Below, in pieces: positions 1-6,638 of a DNA stretch of 8,499 bases. The first letter of the stretch is position 1. The number at the start of each line of letters is the position of its first letter. The position numbers and the translations under genes were made by a program. The notes under the pieces are model-generated. The model was given only the letters and a program-made list of their open reading frames with translations. It was not told the origin of the DNA and did no database searches. The stretch lies in contig JAENXO010000093.1 in the NCBI GenBank assembly GCA_016649455.1, positions 1 through 8,499 of the forward strand. Direction: 5' to 3'. The DNA is from Gemmatimonadota bacterium. Lineage in GTDB: Bacteria > Gemmatimonadota > Gemmatimonadetes > Palauibacterales > Palauibacteraceae.

Positions 1-126
1 CTTCGCCTGGTTCGTATTTGAGATCACGGTGACTGACGGCCCCAGGATATTGAAGCTCTCGACACGGCTTAGATCGGACCCTGGGGGTTCGGCGAGCGGC
101 ACTCGAGTGATTCGTGCTGCGAGTAC
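1..126. other. Left-edge stretch, no supportable gene
   Basis: One plus-strand frame (from base 2) and one minus-strand frame stay open across this stretch. Both run straight through the stem-loop at 127-162, neither has a Shine-Dalgarno sequence before a plausible start, and neither product resembles a family I know. In the other two plus frames a gene entering from the left would stop at 19-21 or 30-32, so the 3' tip of an upstream rightward gene could lie here. I see no tRNA or repeat. Confidence 0.4.
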
Positions 127-162
127 CGTGAGCCGGAGCGACGAGCATCGCTCCGGCTCACG
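127..162 (-). terminator. Perfect 14-bp GC-rich stem-loop, probable terminator
   Basis: Arms at 127-140 and 149-162 are exact reverse complements (CGTGAGCCGGAGCG on the plus strand), with an 8-base loop. The hairpin begins 14 bases past the repaired stop (177-179) of the leftward membrane-protein gene. No T-run follows on either strand, so it is not a textbook intrinsic terminator. Strong U-less hairpins of this kind often end transcripts or protect 3' ends in GC-rich bacteria. Because it is symmetrical it could also serve a rightward gene ending at the left edge. Confidence 0.6.
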
Positions 163-176
163 AACCAAGTCCTGCC

Positions 177-802
177 CTACGCCTCGTCGTCCTTCTTCCG
201 ACGAAGGATGAATGCGAGAATCAGCAGAACGAGCAGTACGACGGCGAAAATGAGGTACAGGTTGCTCGAAGCGTCCTCTGCGGCCTCCTGAACGACCGGC
301 GTCTCATCCACGACTGGCGGCGGAGCCGGCGCGGCGGCCGGGGCTCCTCTGGCGCGACTTCATGAACGACCGGGCCGAACGTGACCGGGAGGGTCTCCGC
401 CTCGAGGTCCGCCCACGCCATCTCCCAGCGACCTTCGCGAATGTACACGTTCAGTATCTGGCCCTTCGGTATGTCCTTGACTTCCACATCCGTGCCGCTG
501 AGCGAGGCTCGCCATTCCTCTGGCGGCGTGACTTCGCGCGGGGATGACCAGCCGCCGTCGCGCAGCTTGTAGTGGACGAGCAGCGTCTTCCAACCTTCGC
601 GCAGAACCTCCAATTCGAGGCGCGCGAACCGATCGCCACCCTTCTCGATGATCTCCAGGCAGGCATCGCCGATGTCCGGATAGTCCGCGACGAGATCCGG
701 CGCGAATTCAATGTCGTCGCAGGTAACCACCTGCGCGGATGTCGGAACTGCGACCAGACCGATGAGTGAAAGGGCGACCAGCGCGGAAGACAGTCGTCTC
801 AT
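177..802 (-). CDS. Secreted single-pass membrane protein of unknown function, with an apparent frameshift
   Basis: The start at 802 is preceded by GGAGG (809-813), six bases away. Residues 1-23 are a Sec signal peptide ending TSA|Q. The mature part has two cysteines (C28, C48) that could form a disulfide, followed by a soluble domain to about residue 150 containing IPKGQILNVYIREGRW. As deposited, this frame runs on to a stop at 221 through an Arg-rich, implausible tail. In the -1 frame, from a four-C run at 340-343, the sequence instead reads an Ala/Pro linker, then a membrane helix (YLIFAVVLLVLLILAFIL), then RRKKDDEA and a stop at 177-179. Adding one C gives a 208-residue type I membrane protein with a basic cytoplasmic anchor, which is clearly the ancestral form. 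I half-recognise the soluble domain from gammaproteobacterial hypothetical proteins but cannot name it. It is transcribed away from the regulator gene. Whether the frameshift is real or a sequencing error cannot be told here. Confidence 0.8.
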
Positions 803-820
803 GCTCTGCCTCCAGGATCA

Positions 821-872
821 GGGACCGGTTTGAGGGGCGCAGGACGATAGGGACTGGTCCCAGAGATTTCCA
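821..872 (-). promoter_or_regulatory. Candidate leftward promoter with embedded operator-like repeats
   Basis: On the minus strand, TGGAAA (867-872) and TATCGT (844-849) are separated by 17 bases, each matching four of six positions of the sigma-70 consensus. The spacer begins with the near-palindrome GGGACTGGTCCC (850-861). A second copy of its left half, GGGACCGGT, sits at 821-829. The two copies are direct repeats 29 bases apart, close to three helical turns, and 821-829 also pairs in inverted orientation with 853-861. Repeats on one face of the helix are what MalT-type activators often use, and the regulator gene starts about 120 bases away. The promoter match is weak and the operator role is inferred. 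Confidence 0.35.
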
Positions 873-993
873 CGGTACGAGCGGCGCTGCTTGGCGCACC
901 CGGTGTGCACGCCCCTATGTTGGATCGGCGCCTCGCGCGGGCCTCACGCCCGCCGTGGTATCAGTCGCCGTGCCACCACGTTTCCGGAGTACG

Positions 994-3699
994 ATGCCTC
1001 TTTCCCGCGCGAAGCTCAGGCGACCTCCCCTGGTCAGTGACTACGTCCGGAGACCCGGGCTCATCGAGCTCCTCGATCGGGGCCTGGACCGGACGCTCAC
1101 CCTCGTCTGCACGCCGGCCGGTTATGGAAAGAGCACGCTTCTCAGTGCCTGGCTCCACGAATCGGAGTCACCGGGCGCCTGGCTGTCACTCGAGCCGCAC
1201 GATGACAGCCTGCACGAATTGGCATCCGGGATCGTGGAAGCGATCGAGTTGATCCTGCCGGAGGCACTGCCGCGCACTCGAGCCTGGCTGGACGGAGAAC
1301 TCCCCTCGCCGGAGTCTCTCGCCAGTTATCTGGTGGACGAGATCTCGGAGCTCGAGAGCGACCCGCTCGTCCTGGTGCTGGACGATTACCACGTCCTGCA
1401 CGACTCCGAGACACACGCATTCGTGTCGCGGATCATTGAACTCGCTCCCGGTGTGCTTCACCTGGTCCTGTCCACCCGAGTCGACCCGCCGCTCCCGCTC
1501 ACGGGCCTCCGGGCGGCCGGGCGTCTCACCGAGATCCGACAGACTGACCTGCGATTCTCGGAGGGAGAAACCGGCGAGTTCCTCGCGAATTCTCTCGGGC
1601 ATGAAGTCGACCCGACCACGGCCCGTACCCTGGAAGCGAAGACGGAGGGCTGGCCCGTCGGGATCAGGCTGGGCGCTCTGTCACTTCGCAAGGCGCGGGA
1701 GCCGGAGGATCTTCTCGATCGCCTGCCGGCCGGCAGCCGGTTTGTCACCGACTACCTCGTGTCCGAAGTACTCGACCAGCAGATGCCGATCATCCAGGAA
1801 TATCTCCTCCGGGCTTCCGTCGTCGATCGGTTCTGCGCCCCCCTGTGCGATGCTCTGCTCGAGGCGGATCTGGCAGGGGAAACTCCGGTGGGGATTTTCG
1901 ATGGGGCAGGATTCCTCGCCCTGGCGGAACGGGCCAACGTATTCCTCATCCCGCTGGACGAGGCTGGCCACTGGTACAGGTTTCATCACCTGTTCCGGGA
2001 CCTGCTGTACCACCAGCTCGAGTCTCGCCGATCGGAATCAGAGGTAACCCTGCTCAAGCGGCGGGCCGCCGACTGGCTGGAGGTGCAAGGCTTCCTGACC
2101 GAGGCGATCGAAATGGCAATCAAGGCGGATTCGTCGCTCGCCGTCCATCTGGTTGCACGTCACCGTCACGACCTCATGAACCGGGAGGAATGGCACCGGC
2201 TGGACCAATGGCTGCGGCTTCTGCCTCCGGACGTCCTGGAATCCGAACCGGAACTGATGCTCCTGAAGGCGTGGACGATGGAGAATCGCCACAGGTACCA
2301 GGACGTATTGCAGCTCGCGCACCGGGCGGCAGCTCTTCTTGCGGACCAAGGCAGGGACGGCGCTCACGCACTGCAAGGAGAAGTCTTCACGATTCTCGCC
2401 CTGGAAAGCTACCTGAAGCTCGACGGACTGAGTGCGGCCGAGCACGCCGAACGGGCGCTCGAACTGCTCGAACCGGTGGCCGAGAGCGTGCGAGGGTACG
2501 CCGTGATTCTGCTCTCCTTGGGCCGGCAGATGCTGGGCGAACTGGGAGAAGCGCGTCGCACCGTCCGGGACAACATGCGGGAAGTCGAGGGACCGCCGGG
2601 TACCTACGATGCCCGGCTGCTGGCGGCTCTGACACTGGTGGACTGGATCGCGGGAGATCTTCAGAGGTTGAGCGTCGACGGTTTGGCCTACCTTTCCGCC
2701 GGACTACAGGGTGACCTCAGGGAAACCGTGGGAATGGGGCATTACTTCCTCGGTGTCACGGCCTACGAACGCAACGATCTCGTCGAGGCGGAGGATCAGC
2801 TTGCCCGAGTCGTGCGGAATCTGCCGGCAGGCGACCCCTGGAACCTCGCGAACAGTGGATTCGTGCTGGCCGTCACCCTCGAGGGACTGGGCCGACACGA
2901 GGAGGCGAACCGGATCGCCGAGCAGCTCATCGCCCGGGCGCTCGAGGTTCGCGACCCCGGCCTTGTACCGATCACCCGGGCGTTCCAGGCCGAGCTCGCC
3001 CTGCGGCAGGGGCGGACGCCCGAGGCAATCCGCTGGGCCGAAACCGTCGAACCCGACCCGGTCTATCCACCCTACCGCTGGTTCATCCCGAATCTCACCT
3101 ACGCCCGTGCGAGGATGGCGCAAGCGACCGCCGACAGCCGTTCCGAGGCCGCCGGATTGCTCGAACGGCTGCGAACCACCTATGAATCGATTCACGCGAT
3201 ACGGGCGCTGACCGACGTCCTGGCTCTACAGGCACTGCTCCTGGATTCGACGGAGAGTCGAGTCGCAGCCGACGCGAAGATCGCCGAGGCACTTCGAATG
3301 GCGGAACCCGGTGGCTTCATCCGGATGTTCGTGGATCTCGGACGCCCGATGCGCGATCTGTTGCGCCGGGTAGGACCCGGGAGCGGCCAGCTGCCATACG
3401 TCCGGAGGATCCTCGCAGCGTTCGCCGAGGAGTCCCTCGGGATCTCAGGCGAGATCCACCTCCCGTCGACTGCGGTCGATTCGGGACAGCTGCTGGCGCT
3501 GGAGATCACGAACCGCGAACTGGAAGTCCTCAGCCTGCTCGCCAACCGGCTGAGCAACAAGGAGATCGGTTCACGACTGCAGATCGGGCCCGGAACCGTG
3601 GCGACGCATGCGGCCAGCCTGTATCGCAAGCTCGAGGTGACCAGTCGCCGGGAGGCCGTGGCCAAGGCAGAAGCGTTGGGAATCCTTACACCTCACTGA
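994..3699 (+). CDS. MalT-type LuxR family transcriptional regulator (STAND ATPase)
   Basis: This 901-residue protein has the full MalT/LAL architecture. Residues 1-30 are the typical lead-in ending RRPGLIELLDRGL. Walker A is TPAGYGKST at 40-48, preceded by hydrophobic strand residues. Walker B is LVLVLDDYH at about 125-133, and an STR sensor-like motif lies at 160-162. The winged-helix FHHLFRDLL motif begins near 330. A long helical-repeat (TPR-like) sensor region covers roughly 400-800. A LuxR helix-turn-helix sits at about 834-896 (TNRELEVLSLLANRLSNKEI, then GPGTVATH). Such proteins bind ATP and a small inducer, oligomerise and activate transcription from repeated sites. I chose ATG 994 because GGAG lies at 986-989 and homologues begin with this motif. 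The open frame extends upstream to 766, but that would overlap the divergent gene and has no better ribosome site. Target genes are inferred to be the downstream series and/or the divergent gene; the inducer is unknown. Confidence 0.93.
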   Translation: MPLSRAKLRRPPLVSDYVRRPGLIELLDRGLDRTLTLVCTPAGYGKSTLLSAWLHESESPGAWLSLEPHDDSLHELASGIVEAIELILPEALPRTRAWLDGELPSPESLASYLVDEISELESDPLVLVLDDYHVLHDSETHAFVSRIIELAPGVLHLVLSTRVDPPLPLTGLRAAGRLTEIRQTDLRFSEGETGEFLANSLGHEVDPTTARTLEAKTEGWPVGIRLGALSLRKAREPEDLLDRLPAGSRFVTDYLVSEVLDQQMPIIQEYLLRASVVDRFCAPLCDALLEADLAGETPVGIFDGAGFLALAERANVFLIPLDEAGHWYRFHHLFRDLLYHQLESRRSESEVTLLKRRAADWLEVQGFLTEAIEMAIKADSSLAVHLVARHRHDLMNREEWHRLDQWLRLLPPDVLESEPELMLLKAWTMENRHRYQDVLQLAHRAAALLADQGRDGAHALQGEVFTILALESYLKLDGLSAAEHAERALELLEPVAESVRGYAVILLSLGRQMLGELGEARRTVRDNMREVEGPPGTYDARLLAALTLVDWIAGDLQRLSVDGLAYLSAGLQGDLRETVGMGHYFLGVTAYERNDLVEAEDQLARVVRNLPAGDPWNLANSGFVLAVTLEGLGRHEEANRIAEQLIARALEVRDPGLVPITRAFQAELALRQGRTPEAIRWAETVEPDPVYPPYRWFIPNLTYARARMAQATADSRSEAAGLLERLRTTYESIHAIRALTDVLALQALLLDSTESRVAADAKIAEALRMAEPGGFIRMFVDLGRPMRDLLRRVGPGSGQLPYVRRILAAFAEESLGISGEIHLPSTAVDSGQLLALEITNRELEVLSLLANRLSNKEIGSRLQIGPGTVATHAASLYRKLEVTSRREAVAKAEALGILTPH

Positions 3700-3719
3700 A
3701 CGACTGCCCCCGACCGTTC

Positions 3720-3727
3720 TATACAAT
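3720..3727 (+). promoter_or_regulatory. Possible -10 element ahead of the downstream gene series
   Basis: TATACAAT lies in an AT-rich patch within the 128-base gap after the regulator stop, and its TACAAT (3722-3727) matches five of six -10 positions. No good -35 is found at standard spacing, as expected of an activator-dependent promoter. A transcript from here would carry a leader of roughly 90 bases. The call is tentative. Confidence 0.3.
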
Positions 3728-3780
3728 TTCTCTATGACATCGATGGATTCCGCCCTCCCGGATTTGCGGATACTGGACGT

Positions 3781-3801
3781 GAGGCCTTTGAAAGGGGCCT
3801 C
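3781..3801 (+). promoter_or_regulatory. Small leader hairpin before the TTG-start gene
   Basis: GAGGCC (3781-3786) pairs with GGCCTC (3796-3801) around a 9-base loop. The loop contains TTTGAAAGG and could partly extend the stem. It ends 16 bases before the GGAGG ribosome site at 3818-3822. It has no T-run and is too short to be a convincing terminator. A role in leader structure is possible, and so is chance. Confidence 0.25.
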
Positions 3802-3827
3802 CACGATTCGCGTACTCGGAGGATGCA

Positions 3828-4136
3828 TTGCCAGCTTCGGACAACGGATTCCTGGATCAGGCACGGCCGGCAGGCAGGGCATACCGGATCCGCGTCGAGG
3901 GCCGGGTCGATGAGACCTGGTCCTCTCGGCTGGGTGGCCTTCGAATCGAGGGCGCGCAGGGCTCCATGGAGTCCCCTGCCCACATCACGACCCTGGAAGG
4001 CACGCTTCCCGACCGGGCATCGCTGCTCGGAGTGCTGAACGCATTGCACGACTTGAACCTGGAGCTCGTCTCCGTCGAGACCATCCGGAACGGCTCAGTT
4101 GCCGTTCAAACCGTACCAGAGGAGGAAGATTCATGA
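3828..4136 (+). CDS. Small conserved-type protein of unknown function, TTG start
   Basis: This 102-residue protein has no signal peptide or membrane segment. Its core (residues 19-86) begins YRIRVEGRVDETWSSRLGGL and continues with strands and a DRASLLGVLNALHDLNLELV helix. This matches a small hypothetical family that I recall lying beside MalT-type regulators, with a conserved pattern of V.G..D..W and a closing leucine-rich helix followed by VSVE. TTG at 3828 is the only usable start. In-frame stops lie at 3780-3782 and 3789-3791 with no ATG or GTG afterwards, and GGAGG (3818-3822) sits five bases upstream. The stop overlaps the next start (ATGA at 4133-4136), implying translational coupling to the amidohydrolase. 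The family's function is unknown to me. A compact alpha/beta binding or accessory domain is a guess. Confidence 0.85.
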   Translation: MPASDNGFLDQARPAGRAYRIRVEGRVDETWSSRLGGLRIEGAQGSMESPAHITTLEGTLPDRASLLGVLNALHDLNLELVSVETIRNGSVAVQTVPEEEDS

Positions 4137-5509
4137 AGCACCCGAGATCGTGGGCGCCGGCAGCGATTCTGTGCGCCGCCATTTTCGCTGCGCTCCCCAC
4201 AGCCCTCCGCGCCCAGGAGGAGGAGCCGTTGCCGCAGACCCTGATTACGAACGTCAACGTGTTTGACGGCTATTCGGAGTCCCTCCAGAACGGAATGAAC
4301 GTGCTGGTCGAAGGAAACCTGATCAAGACGGTTTCGAGCAGCGCGATCTCGGCGCCGGGCGCGACCGTGATTGACGGAGGCGGACGAACGCTGATGCCGG
4401 GGCTGATCGAGGCTCACTCCCATCTCGCAATCCATGGTGACCTGTTTCAAATCAGGAACGACCTGAACTGGATGTATCTGGGTGCCAAATCAGGTGCTGA
4501 GGCCACGCACATGCTCATGCGGGGGTTCACTACGGCACGCGATGCTGGCGGTCCCACAAACGGGCTGAGAAAGGTGATCGATGCCGGCCATGTTGTCGGT
4601 CCCCGTATCTATGCCGCGGGTCCTCCAGTCAGCCAGACGGGCGGGCATTTTGATATCCGTGGTCTGAACGAACCCAACTATTACTTTTTGGGTGTTCCCG
4701 ATGCCAAGCAGTTTACGGAATACGCGTACCTGGCTGATGGCGTACCAGAAGTCCAGAAAGCGACTCGGGAAGTGTTCAGAAAAGGCTCGTCGCACGTCAA
4801 GATAATGGCGGGCGGCGGCGTAGCGACTGTCTACGATCCGCTGGATGGGCTTCAATTTACGCCGGAGGAAATCCGGGCAATTGTTGTTGAGGCTGAGAAA
4901 GTCGGCTCCTATGCCATGGCGCATATATACACGCCTGAAGCCATCAGAATCGCGCTGGAGGCGGGGGTGAAATCAATCGATCATGGCATGTTGATCGATG
5001 ACAAGACTATGGCGCTGCTGAAGGAGAAAGACGCCTTCCTGGTTCCCAGTCTCGCCGTTGGCCTCTTTACGCCGGAAGAGCTTGCTTTTGCTTGGCCGAC
5101 TCCGGAAACCAAAGCGAAAGGAGCTCGCATTATCGCCGGCATGGAGAATGAAGTGATACTGGCCAAGAAGCATGGCGTCAAAATCGGTTTTGGCACCGAT
5201 TTCTTTGGGCCGACCAATGACGCATTTGCAATGCAGTCATTGGAATTCGAGGCGCGGGCCAAGTACTTCACACCAATAGAAATTCTGAGACAGGTCACTT
5301 CGACTAACGCCGCCCTCGTGGCGATGTCAGGCCCGATGATGAACCCTTATCTGTCTGGCCCGTTGGGCGTCATTCAGGAAGGTGCCTACGCAGATATTCT
5401 GATCGTCGACGGCAACCCACTCGAGGACATTCTTCTGCTGGGAGATCCCGCGAAGAATCTCAGCGTCATCATGAAGGACGGCGTGATTTACAAGAATACG
5501 CTGGATTAG
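4133..5509 (+). CDS. Periplasmic metal-dependent amidohydrolase (imidazolonepropionase/prolidase-like)
   Basis: The 458-residue product has a Sec signal peptide (residues 1-27, ending LRA|Q), so it is predicted to be periplasmic. The catalytic barrel carries the amidohydrolase metal set: HxH at H95/H97 (EAHSHLAIHG), a lysine in VKIMAGGG (K223) that is probably the carboxylated metal bridge, H264 (AMAHIY), H284 (SIDHG) and the final aspartate D356 (GFGTDF). A C-terminal strand region (GAYADILIVDGNPLEDI) completes the composite beta domain, so the protein is full length. Related enzymes hydrolyse dipeptides with C-terminal Arg/Lys or Pro, or organophosphates. The substrate here cannot be read from the sequence. 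GGAGG at 4121-4125 precedes the ATG, which overlaps the previous stop. From about 4430 onward base composition is noticeably lower in GC than either flank (30/60 in 4681-4740, 31/60 in 5161-5220, against 44/60 in 2881-2940), suggesting acquisition or allele replacement. Confidence 0.93.
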   Translation: MKHPRSWAPAAILCAAIFAALPTALRAQEEEPLPQTLITNVNVFDGYSESLQNGMNVLVEGNLIKTVSSSAISAPGATVIDGGGRTLMPGLIEAHSHLAIHGDLFQIRNDLNWMYLGAKSGAEATHMLMRGFTTARDAGGPTNGLRKVIDAGHVVGPRIYAAGPPVSQTGGHFDIRGLNEPNYYFLGVPDAKQFTEYAYLADGVPEVQKATREVFRKGSSHVKIMAGGGVATVYDPLDGLQFTPEEIRAIVVEAEKVGSYAMAHIYTPEAIRIALEAGVKSIDHGMLIDDKTMALLKEKDAFLVPSLAVGLFTPEELAFAWPTPETKAKGARIIAGMENEVILAKKHGVKIGFGTDFFGPTNDAFAMQSLEFEARAKYFTPIEILRQVTSTNAALVAMSGPMMNPYLSGPLGVIQEGAYADILIVDGNPLEDILLLGDPAKNLSVIMKDGVIYKNTLD

Positions 5510-5510
5510 C

Positions 5511-6638
5511 GTAAACCGGCTCGGCGTCGCGTTCGTACTTGTTGTCACGGCAGTCGGCTGCTCGCCGGATGCGCCTGCTTCGCGTGATGAATCTGGGGAG
5601 CGCAGTGGATCGAGCCTCACCTGGCAGCCGCTTCCGACCGGCGAGATCACGCGTATCGCCTTCGGCTCGTGCGCCTTCCAGTGGGAGGAACAGCCGATCT
5701 GGGACGCCGTGATCGCCGCGGAACCCGATCTATTCCTGTATCTCGGAGACGCGATCTACGGGGACTTCGATGGAGAGAACACCTACGACGTTTCAGCGGA
5801 AACGCTGGAACGCGAGTGGGGTGTGCTCGCTGCGAGACCGGAGTTCCGACGACTCGTCAAAAGCGTCCCGGTCATGGCCACCTGGGACAATCACGATTAC
5901 GGCAGGCACGACGGCGGGGCGGAGTTTGGACTCAAGGACGTGTCGAAGAAGGCGTTCCTCGACTTCTTTGGAGAGCCCGCAGAATCGCCGCGCCGCTTGC
6001 GCGGAGGCGTCTACGACGCCCGCGTGTTCGGCCCAGAGGGTCGCCGTGTGCAGGTCATTCTCCTGGACACCCGCTACTTCAAGGGGCCATACGTGCTCGC
6101 CGACAGATCCGCGGGAGCCGGCGGCAGCCTGGGCAAGTACGCTCCCAACCCAGACTCGACCGTGACTCTGCTGGGGGAGGAGCAATGGAGGTGGCTGGAA
6201 GAGCAACTGCGCGTGCCCGCCGAAGTTCGCCTGATCGCCTCGAGCACGCAGATCGTGGCCGACCAGAAGGGCATGGACGAGTGGGGCAACTACCCCCACG
6301 AGCGTCAGCGGCTGTTCGACTTGATCGAGTCGACGGGTGCTGAAAGGGTCCTGCTGCTGAGCGGAAACGTCCACTTCTCAGAGGTGTCACGTGCCGACCA
6401 GGGTCAGTCCCCGCTATACGAATTCACGGCTAGCGGGCTGACGCACACCAACGCGGACTACGCAGCGGCGCTGAATCCCTACCGTGTGGCAGGTCCGGTC
6501 ACCGACGTCAACTTCGGGCTGGTAACCATCGACTGGGAGGCCGAGCCCGGACCCGAACTCAGGCTGCAGGCGGTGGGTGTCGACGGATCGAGACTCGTGC
6601 AGACCCGGGTCGTACTCGACGAGCCGGAAGCCGGATGA
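5511..6638 (+). CDS. PhoD-like phosphatase/phosphodiesterase lipoprotein, start codon missing
   Basis: The protein is a PhoD-family metallophosphoesterase, which removes phosphate from phosphomono- or diesters outside the cytoplasm. Counting from codon 5511, residues 2-17 (NRLGVAFVLVVTAVGC) form a lipoprotein signal with Cys17 as the lipidation site. FGSC (51-54) is the usual PhoD cysteine motif, GDAIYGD (79-85) supplies the Asp and Tyr metal ligands, WDNHDYG lies at 125-131 (WDDHDYG is commoner), then LLDTRYF and LSGNVHFSE with H288 (often GDVH). The oddity is the start. The first ATG/GTG/TTG in frame is GTG 5709, which would delete the signal and the GSC motif. The frame opens after a TGA at 5484-5486. 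The codon where a start belongs is GTA at 5511, possibly a mutated GTG; ATT 5505 and ATA 5496 are other unusual options. No clear Shine-Dalgarno is present. It follows the amidohydrolase by one base and overlaps the next gene by ATGA. The gene is either weakly translated, inactivated, or affected by an error. Family assignment is firm; the start is not. Confidence 0.85.
   Translation, partial: VNRLGVAFVLVVTAVGCSPDAPASRDESGERSGSSLTWQPLPTGEITRIAFGSCAFQWEEQPIWDAVIAAEPDLFLYLGDAIYGDFDGENTYDVSAETLEREWGVLAARPEFRRLVKSVPVMATWDNHDYGRHDGGAEFGLKDVSKKAFLDFFGEPAESPRRLRGGVYDARVFGPEGRRVQVILLDTRYFKGPYVLADRSAGAGGSLGKYAPNPDSTVTLLGEEQWRWLEEQLRVPAEVRLIASSTQIVADQKGMDEWGNYPHERQRLFDLIESTGAERVLLLSGNVHFSEVSRADQGQSPLYEFTASGLTHTNADYAAALNPYRVAGPVTDVNFGLVTIDWEAEPGPELRLQAVGVDGSRLVQTRVVLDEPEAG

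Noticed and set aside
29..211. 60-residue plus-strand frame at the left edge
   Set aside because: It reads through the 14-bp hairpin and into the 3' end of the leftward gene, and its sequence is low-information.
766..993. Extension of the regulator to an upstream ATG at 766
   Set aside because: It would overlap the 5' end of the divergent gene and add 76 residues with no match to the family's N-terminus. ATG 994 has GGAG and the expected start motif.
1845..2714. Plus-strand frame of 289 codons inside the regulator gene
   Set aside because: It lies wholly within the regulator's helical-repeat region in another frame. Its Arg/Gly/Pro-rich composition is typical of a GC-rich shadow.
3734..3913. 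Possible 59-residue frame starting ATG 3734 ahead of the small gene
   Set aside because: It has no Shine-Dalgarno sequence, its product resembles nothing known, and it overlaps the well-supported TTG-start gene in another frame.
3823..4038. ATG at 3823 as start of a 71-residue protein
   Set aside because: The GGAGG at 3818-3822 directly abuts this ATG, leaving no spacing, whereas it is correctly spaced for TTG 3828, whose frame gives the conserved-looking protein.
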